DNA of 12,826 nucleotides from Euperipatoides rowelli. Its lineage: Eukaryota; Onychophora; Udeonychophora; Euonychophora; Peripatopsidae. How positions within the stretch are numbered: position 1 is the first letter of the stretch; each line of letters begins with the position of its first letter. The DNA lies in NCBI GenBank assembly GCA_003024985.2, contig PXIH01S0017317.1; one strand, given 5' to 3'. The notes beneath the pieces were generated by a model. The model was not told the origin of the DNA. It searched no databases and saw only the letters and a list, made by a program, of their open reading frames with translations. Made by a program: the position numbers and the translations under genes. Shown here in pieces: positions 7,168 through 12,826 of this stretch.

Positions 7168-10000
7168 ATGGAATCAATCAAGATTTTGTCCCTAAATGTA
7201 CAAGGCGTCAATAATTACAATAAAAGACTTTAAGTTTGTCAAAACCTGTTGTGCACAATTTACGGATCCAGGAAACTAAACTTAAAAAATTAAATAGTAT
7301 CCGATTACAGATAATTGAACAAGACTATGATATCATTGAAGGAAGAAACTTCTCTGCATGCATCCAAGGGAGTAATGACATTGATTAAAAAAATCCCCTA
7401 CTTTGAAGAACATTAAAATCTTATATTGTGATCCCAGAAATATAATCAATAGATTACTTATTAATGGAAATACTGTTATTTTAATTAATTTCTATGCACC
7501 TAATAGATCAGATAAAGCAGGACTAATGATTATTCTAATTATGGATAAAATTTCATGTTAATGATCCAATTATCTGGTTGGGAGATTTCAACCTTCAACA
7601 TGTTGAGAAATACAAATTATTCCAAGTGTTTATGAGCAAAAAGGGTTTAATTGATTGTTCTATTAATGATAAATTTGATGCATTTACTAGAATTACTCAA
7701 TCATCATCAACAAAAATAGAATATATTTTTGCCAATACTGACCTAATGTTTGATAATGAATTTAGTATTAGACCAGTTTTCTTTTCTGATCATTTATCAA
7801 TTTGTCTTTTCTTTAGTGTTTATATCATTAGAGTCTATAACTGTTATTACCATAGGCATAGATATATGTTCCTACATACGGCTGTATAATTTTTTATTGA
7901 TGATTATAATTTCATTTATTGTCTTATGTATAAGGCAATTAACAATACTGATGATGGATATGTGAAATGGTTAGTGTTTAAAAAAAAATTGGCTAAATAT
8001 TTCTCTAGCCTAAATAAGGAATTTGTTGAGAACCTTAATATTAATTTAAAGGTCCTCCAGAACTCATTGGAATATTTAGTTGAAAATGATAAAGCCAATA
8101 CTACTGTAAATCTTTTGTAAATATTAAAAAACAATTAACGGTAGCCTAAAAGACTTAAATGATAAAAATGACCAACTAGAAAAAATTACAAAAATATTTT
8201 AAATAATAAAGTATTAATACTAAAAGCGTAACCAATAGAATTTTTTTAAAAAAGTAAAAAAAAAGGGGTCCAAAAACATAAAAGAAAATGAAATTATATA
8301 TTATGAAGAAGACAGACCAATTAATATATTTAAAATATAGAGAACAACTCTCAATTGTCACTTTGGACTTTAATGAAAGTGAAAATAATATAAAGTTTGT
8401 AATTGATTATGATTCAACCTTCTCCATCACAGGGTTGGTGATAGTTAATGGTCTCAATAAATATGCGCCTCCAGGACCAGATTCAATAGGTATTGATAAC
8501 TACAAGAAATTCTCACATTTTTGATCCCATTATTAAAAAATCTATATAATATGTTTATTAACTGCAATATTGCAGGTAACTATATTAACCAATCATACTT
8601 TTTTTTAATTAATAATGATAATATAGACAAATCTACTGACCCTTCTATGATTATAGACCAATTAGCATTGAAAATGTGGACCAAAAGATTTTCACAAAAA
8701 TATTAAATCTTTATAATAAAAAGGTAAGAGATCTTGTTAACCCTTTTCTTTTTGCAGCTAAAGGAAAGTCCATACAAACTCCTTTGTTTTACCTTATGGA
8801 AACAATCAATTCAGTTCATAAGGATAGAAATAAAGAGGCTATCTTACTAAATAATAGATTTTACCCAGGCCTTTAATAATATTTTTTTAGGCTTTTTGGC
8901 TAAAATTATCATAAAATTACTTGGAAGTTCTAATCTTTCTAGAGTTTTTATTAACTACATTTATACTAGAACCTTATAAAAACAATGGTAAACTATATCC
9001 TGAATTTAAAATTACTTAATCAGTACCACAAGGCTCAACTTTAAGTGCAACACTCTATAATATTTTAGTTAATGATTTAGTAGAACAATTAGATTAAAAT
9101 CTGACTGGATTATATGTAAAATCATTTAATACTAACTTGAGAGTTCTCGGCTGTATTTTGTTCTGATAAATTTGACTTGGAAACAGTAAAAGAAATACTT
9201 GATAATTTTATTTCAGAGTCGGGAGCTATTATAAACTACAAAAAAATCACATGCCTATGAGGTTTTGTTTAATAAAAAAATTGAGGGTTTTGGAATGATC
9301 CCTCCAGAAAAGGTTTTGGGCCTACCATTTCCATTCTTTTGTTCAAGCTTGAAACATAAAATTCAAATGATAATAAATGAAAAAATTAACAAAACTTGAA
9401 ATTATATCAAAAATAAATACCTTTCTTTTTCTCTTAAGTTAAAATGTTAAATGTATATGCTACCCCCAATTATCAATTTTTATGCCCCATTTATAAAATT
9501 CACTAAAAAATTTATTAAAAATATTTACTCAATATGGCCTACTCGTCAACAATATGGGCAGGGAAAAAAAATGTATGATAGCCTTAGAAAAACTAATGTA
9601 TCCGTAACACTATGGCGAGTTAGGACTAAAAGACTTGGAACGAATGCTATTCAATTCATTTATAAGACTTTTATCACATCTAGATTTAATGGGTTACAGT
9701 TCCTCCAAATGACACCCCCACCCCCTTTTTTTTTTTTCAATTTAATTCACCTATTTAAAAATGTTATGGATGATCCATCTACAATTAACTATAAGTCTTT
9801 AAGTAAACTAAAATACGACAATTTTATTAATCTATACTCAATCTATTATGAAAACCTTAAAAGTCCAAAATCAATGCTTCCCATCGATTTTGGACTTTGC
9901 TTTCAAAATTCTTAACACTTTGCCTGTGAAAGAAATAATTTTTAGAAATGATATGACTGATCAATTAATCTTCTAGATTATTAGAGTGCAAGGTTTATGA
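7168..10000 (+). pseudogene. Broken ORF2 of Tx1/L1-group LINE: EEP endonuclease, reverse transcriptase, C-terminal region
   Basis: The ATG at 7168-7170 begins MESIKILSLNVQGVNN, the standard opening of EEP endonucleases in LINEs. The next motifs, in shifting frames, are IQETK (about 7268), INFYAPN (about 7485), WLGDFN (about 7575-7592), STKIEYIFAN and SDHLSI (from 7785). The usual Asp of the SxIDYI block is Glu. The RT fingers appear as APPGPDSIGIDNYKKF (about 8466-8515), then NVDQKIFTKIL (about 8680) and NPFLFAAKGKSIQTPLF. The palm has VPQGSTLSATLYNILVNDL (about 9022-9080). No YADD block can be read. ESGAIINYKKS and VLGLPF follow, then the C-terminal frame 9451-9915, the longest unbroken part. 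A C5-A-C5 tract and a T12 run (from about 9714) inside that frame look like a slippage insert. The exact stop cannot be assigned. Confidence 0.82.
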
Positions 10001-10665
10001 AATGGCAAGAGAAAGTTTTTTTTATTTTTGTGGATTAAATATCTGTAATCTTTAGTTTTCGTTTTATTTTATGGAAGCATAGGAACAAGTACGTTCCAAG
10101 GAATTAGGGACGATGTATTTATGTTTCTTAAAAGTGAGCTATCACCTTTAATTTTGAAAGATTATATTTGGATCAGTAAATTTTTAAGAAGTGTTGGTTT
10201 ACTAATGAAATTAATATTCAAAAATTCTAACAAAATGAAATGATCTCTTAATATCAGTTGTTAAATCCTTGATATATAATTTTATTTTTCATTTGCTGTT
10301 TAAGCTTCATTCTCTACTTTTTGATATGTTTTAGAGGGTAATAAAACATTTAAAGAGATCAAAAGTATTTTTTCATTATAATTCCTACTTTGTTTTAATT
10401 TTATAAATTTTATCCTATTGCAATTCTCGCATAAGAACTATGATTTTTACAGTTATGTTTTAAGAACTTTAATAATTCCCAATCATTCAATTATTAATTT
10501 TATACTAACTTAATACAGTTTTAATTTTGTATTGTTAAATTTGTAATTATATATTTGTAAAATGTGTAATATTTTCTGTTTATGTTAGTTTAAGAACTCT
10601 GTAATTTTTTAATAAATAAAACATATTTGTAGGGAGAAGCCCACTTCAATAAATATATATATATA
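10001..10665 (+). other. 3' leader and (AT)n tail of the Tx1/L1-group LINE
   Basis: No coding signal beyond scattered C-terminal scraps (FQGIRDDVFMFLKSELSP, about 10096-10150) is visible. The remainder is very AT-rich, with AATAAATAAAAC near 10611 and GTAGGGAGAAGCCCACTTC (about 10630-10648) just before the end, then AATAAATATATATATATA. A short microsatellite directly after the 3' leader is a usual LINE ending, so the boundary at about 10665 is reasonable. Confidence 0.55.
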
Positions 10666-10849
10666 ACTGCAACAATCAGATTTTTTGATTTAGTCATTCT
10701 TCGGCCATTAAGTTGACATGACAAAATTTTTGTGAAACAAAAATTTTATTTAATATTTATTTAAAATCGCTGTTCTTAGCTAATCAAATTATTTGTATAA
10801 AAAGTGATGCCTGAGATACATCGCTATATATCATATTATATGAAATAAA

Positions 10850-12443
10850 CTTAGATTATTTTTTCAACGATAAACTGAGGATTGATTTGGATTATGACAG
10901 GTTATACGATATCATAGAAAAATGTATTATTAAATATTCCTAAAATGAGTTAAAAAAATAAAAAATGTAAAGTCAAATGGTTAAATAAAGATTTACTTGA
11001 GTAGTTAAAGGGAAAAAATATTTTGTTCAGAAAATACTGTATATGAAAAATAAATCTCAAGATAATTTTATGAAATATAAAAAATTAAATTTAATTCATA
11101 GAAAATTGAAAAAAAGCTAGAAAGAATTACAAAGGAAACAATAGGCTACATAATGCAAGATAAGATATATAAATGTTCTTTATAGAATCTGGATTTACAG
11201 AACAAATTGAACTTATAAATGTTTATACTACTATATTTACTGAACTAGTAGATATTAGTAATCAGTTTGTAAAGCATTTCAATAGATTTTCTAAATCAAT
11301 TAATGTTAGTGTAAAGAAATTTAATGCAATGAATTTTAAAAATATCTTGGAGAAAGTTTTGTTTGTGATTGCTAAACCAAAAAAATTCTTTAGCTATAGC
11401 AGAAGAAATTATTCAATTTTTTAGGATAAAAAAAGTGTAAAGAGTTTTTTTTTAAAATTTGTTTCAAAATTAGGTAATTTGTCTTTGGACCATAGAGTAG
11501 TTCCAGATAAATGGAAGCATGTATTGTAAAACCTTATTACAAAAAAGGCAGTAGAAGTTTAGTGTCGTCTTGTAGACAAATCAATAATAGTTCGGCAATT
11601 TCCAAAGTAGTAGAAAAGATCATTCTTAGTAGAATTAATACTTTCTTATTTGAAAATTCCATCTTATCAAAAAACCAACATGGTTTTAGGAATTAGGCAC
11701 TCCATCAACACAAATTTGATAAAGTTTTCAAATAATTATGAAAAACAAATTCCGACTGATGTTGTGTTTTTGGATCTGGCAAGTGCATACACTATTATTG
11801 ATCATGAATATATTGATTGATAAGTTAGTATATTTGAATTTTCCTGAAGACATTTGTAGTTGGATATATGTTCTTTTCGATACAAACGTTCGATTAGCAT
11901 AGTCATAAGTGATGCAATGTCTAAAATAGAATTTGTATCAACAGGTCTTCCACAAGGAGGAGTTTTGTCTTCAGTATTATTCAATATCTTTTTATGTGAT
12001 ATTGATTCTAATATGTCATCAACTCTTTTACAATAAGCTGATGACTTAAAAATATACTGGGGCATTAAAAATGAGGAAGATTCAAAGCACCTACAGAGGG
12101 ATTTAGATGTATTGTTTAACAGATGTAATGAAAAAAAATTAGAAATTAATTGTAAAAAAAAACAATGGTAACACATTTTGGAAAAAAATATGAAGGTACA
12201 GTATTTTATGTCTGATAAAGGTTTGAAGGTGACAAATGTATATAAAGATCTAGGTGTGTTCTTAGTAATTTTGACTTTTCTGAGCATGCTTTAAATATAC
12301 AGCTAAAAAAAATGAGATCTAAATTTGGTTGTATCAGAAATTCTTTAAAATTTATTACGATTGATACTTTTAGATTTTATATAACGTATGTATATACTGT
12401 ATATACACTATATACAGCCTTTAATAGAGTATTGTGCCTCAAG
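10850..12443 (+). pseudogene. Broken LINE ORF2 fragment: linker and reverse transcriptase
   Basis: In order along shifting frames, LDYDRLYDIIEKC leads into VKWLNKDLLE (about 10973-11003) and the Lys-rich linker SQDNFMKYKKLN (about 11057-11090). Then come ISNQFVKHFNRFS (about 11254), VPDKWK (about 11500), VKPYYKKGSRSLVS (about 11525-11566), AISKVVEKIILSRIN (about 11596-11640) and QHGFR (about 11677). The RT palm has VVFLDLASAYTIIDHEYI (catalytic Asp codon 11773-11775), TGLPQGGVL (11941-11967) and *ADDLKIYWGI, in which the Tyr of YADD is a TAA stop (12034-12036). VYKDLG (about 12238) and HALNIQLKKMRSKFG (about 12280-12324) close the domain. Scattered frameshifts and a probable deletion near 11440 are further damage. 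HDKIFVK near 10716 may be the last endonuclease block. Confidence 0.82.
12388..12417 (+). repeat. Short TATAC microsatellite expansion inside the LINE remnant
   Basis: GTATATAC-T-GTATATAC (12390-12406) is followed by ACTATATACAG. Both octamers are self-complementary, giving a near-perfect 17-base palindrome. The conserved protein block on either side (FRFYITYVY and then LIEYC) normally has little between its halves, so this looks like a local expansion after insertion. Confidence 0.45.
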
Positions 12444-12551
12444 CAGGGATCGAAATTAAGAATTTTATAGCCTACTAGGAGCAAATATTTGCTCCCACTC
12501 ACAAGTGACTGGGAACAAATTGTATCTTACTGGGAGCAATTTTTTTTTTTT
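12444..12551. repeat. Interspersed repeat with CAGGGATCGAAATTAAG start and ACTGGGAGCAAAT units
   Basis: The segment opens with CAGGGATCGAAATTAAG. It contains the perfect 18-base palindrome GGAGCAAATATTTGCTCC (12478-12495), then ACTGGGAACAAATT and ACTGGGAGCAATTT, and ends in a T run. Three direct and one inverted copy of a GGGAGCAAAT word in under 80 bases shows deliberate repeat structure. It interrupts the LINE remnant precisely at its last recognisable codon. The element type is unknown to me. A non-autonomous DNA transposon or a SINE-like unit is possible. Confidence 0.5.
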
Positions 12552-12826
12552 CAATTATCGTTATATTGGCTATTTGTTTTAACTTTTTAGGTTATACTTT
12601 TTTGCTAATATTATTAAACGATCAGGTAAAATCACTCCATTTAACATCCTTGAATGCTTAAAATAAGGGTCAAATTTACAGTGGAGGATTTCAGGTCCCT
12701 TTGCTAAATATAATGGCATAAAGGGATGATTAATATTGCACTATAGCCTCTTCCCTCTCCCTTTTTAGCTTGAGTAAGTAAATAGCCCCCCTTTCTCACA
12801 ATTTTTTTAATGTACAGTAAATAAAA
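12552..12826. other. Unassigned AT-rich right end
   Basis: Nothing recognisable is visible in either strand. Short pyrimidine tracts (CTCTTCCCTCTCCC about 12748-12761; AGCCCCCC about 12784) and a final TACAGTAAATAAAA occur, but there is no coding content, RNA gene or clear repeat end. Confidence 0.4.

Larger units (their letters stand above)
5985..10665 (+). mobile_element. Nearly full-length decayed Tx1/L1-group LINE
   Basis: The element reads, in order, a 5' leader, an ORF1 remnant with RRM-like segment and CCHC knuckle, an ORF2 remnant with EEP endonuclease and RT, a long C-terminal region, a 3' leader of about 650 bases and an (AT)n tail. The RT phrase NVDQKIFTKIL (with one frame change) corresponds to the NxDYKIxTKxL block that is diagnostic of the L1/Tx1 lineage as opposed to CR1/Jockey. 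The 5' limit is set at the locally GC-richer phrase CTGGCGGAGCAAGCGCAGTC (about 5986-6005) and is approximate. No reliable target-site duplication was found. Stops and frameshifts occur throughout. Confidence 0.82.
10670..12443 (+). mobile_element. Third LINE fragment, CR1/L2/Jockey group, truncated at both ends
   Basis: The coding remnant begins at the very end of an endonuclease domain, or just after it, and ends with the IQPLIEYCASS-like block (about 12415-12440) that follows the RT. The C-terminal region and the 3' leader are missing. The right end abuts CAGGGATCGAAATTAAG, a different repeat. The RT signature is of the CR1/L2/Jockey group. Its residues differ enough from the element at 950-5560 (GLPQGGVLSSVLFNIFLCDI versus GLPKGAVLPSMFFNIFLADL) that it is probably a separate family in the same broad lineage. 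Confidence 0.8.

Noticed and set aside
7750-8361. Several 60-72 codon ORFs on both strands around the ORF2 linker
   Set aside because: They are hydrophobic or Lys-rich products of AT-rich sequence in frames other than those carrying endonuclease and RT motifs. The plus-strand piece at 7926-8120 may be true linker, but it has no motif to prove it.
11802-12287. Longest ORF in the window (161 codons, minus strand)
   Set aside because: It lies antisense to the RT domain of the third LINE, whose plus-strand motifs (GLPQGG, ADD, YKDLG) are clear. The minus-strand product is Ser/Lys/Phe-rich with no recognisable domain.
950-12443. An active retrotransposon
   Set aside because: All three LINE copies have multiple stops and frameshifts in every domain, and catalytic blocks are altered or unreadable.
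1-12826. CRISPR arrays, tRNA or rRNA genes, bacterial-style operons or defence systems
   Set aside because: There are no regularly spaced direct repeats, no cloverleaf with a GGTTCGAATCC-type arm, no rRNA-like blocks and no ribosome binding sites. The window is eukaryotic transposon debris.

Overview
This AT-rich window (roughly 70-75% A+T by eye) looks like intergenic DNA from a metazoan, probably an aquatic invertebrate or a lower vertebrate. I cannot name the species. The reasons are the abundance of decayed non-LTR retrotransposons (LINEs) of the CR1/L2/Jockey and Tx1/L1 groups, the long A/T homopolymers, a GGGATGGGCAAAATA-type interspersed repeat common in animal genomes, and no sign of bacterial operons, ribosome binding sites or intact host genes. 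No ORF in the window is a credible intact gene. Every coding signal is a frameshifted, stop-ridden piece of a transposon.

Layout, left to right. Positions 1-950 hold repeat debris: a GC-rich scrap at the left edge, AT-rich unassigned DNA, and a GGGATGGGCAAAATA repeat at about 692-822. From about 950 to 5560, on the minus strand, lies a nearly full-length CR1-group LINE. Its ORF1 remnant (5019 down to about 4240) has a C4HC3 PHD finger, a coiled-coil-like segment and the start of an SGNH/esterase-like domain. Its ORF2 remnant (about 4255 down to 1070) has an EEP endonuclease, a linker, a reverse transcriptase (RT) with YADD, and the C-terminal region. A 3' hairpin and A tail follow. A second, 5'-truncated LINE 3' end (1816-2304, plus strand) is inserted in the RT just after YADD and is flanked by 5-bp duplications (ATTTA). 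Dropping one copy restores the host reading frame.

From about 5020 to 6095 two LINE 5' ends face each other (head to head), with several hairpins between them. From about 5985 to 10665, plus strand, lies a Tx1/L1-group LINE. Its ORF1 remnant (6096-7070) has an RRM-like segment and a CCHC zinc knuckle. Its ORF2 remnant (7168 to about 10000) has an EEP endonuclease, an RT and a long C-terminal region. It ends in an (AT)n tail. From about 10670 to 12443, plus strand, a third LINE of the CR1/L2/Jockey group is truncated at both ends. It starts near the end of the endonuclease and ends shortly after the RT. From 12444 the window passes into a short palindromic repeat and then unassigned AT-rich DNA.

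Within each LINE, ORF1 would bind and chaperone the RNA, while ORF2 nicks the target and reverse-transcribes in place. All three are inactivated in multiple places and should be treated as fossils. The order of events readable here is that the CR1 element inserted first and the 1816-2304 fragment jumped into it later.
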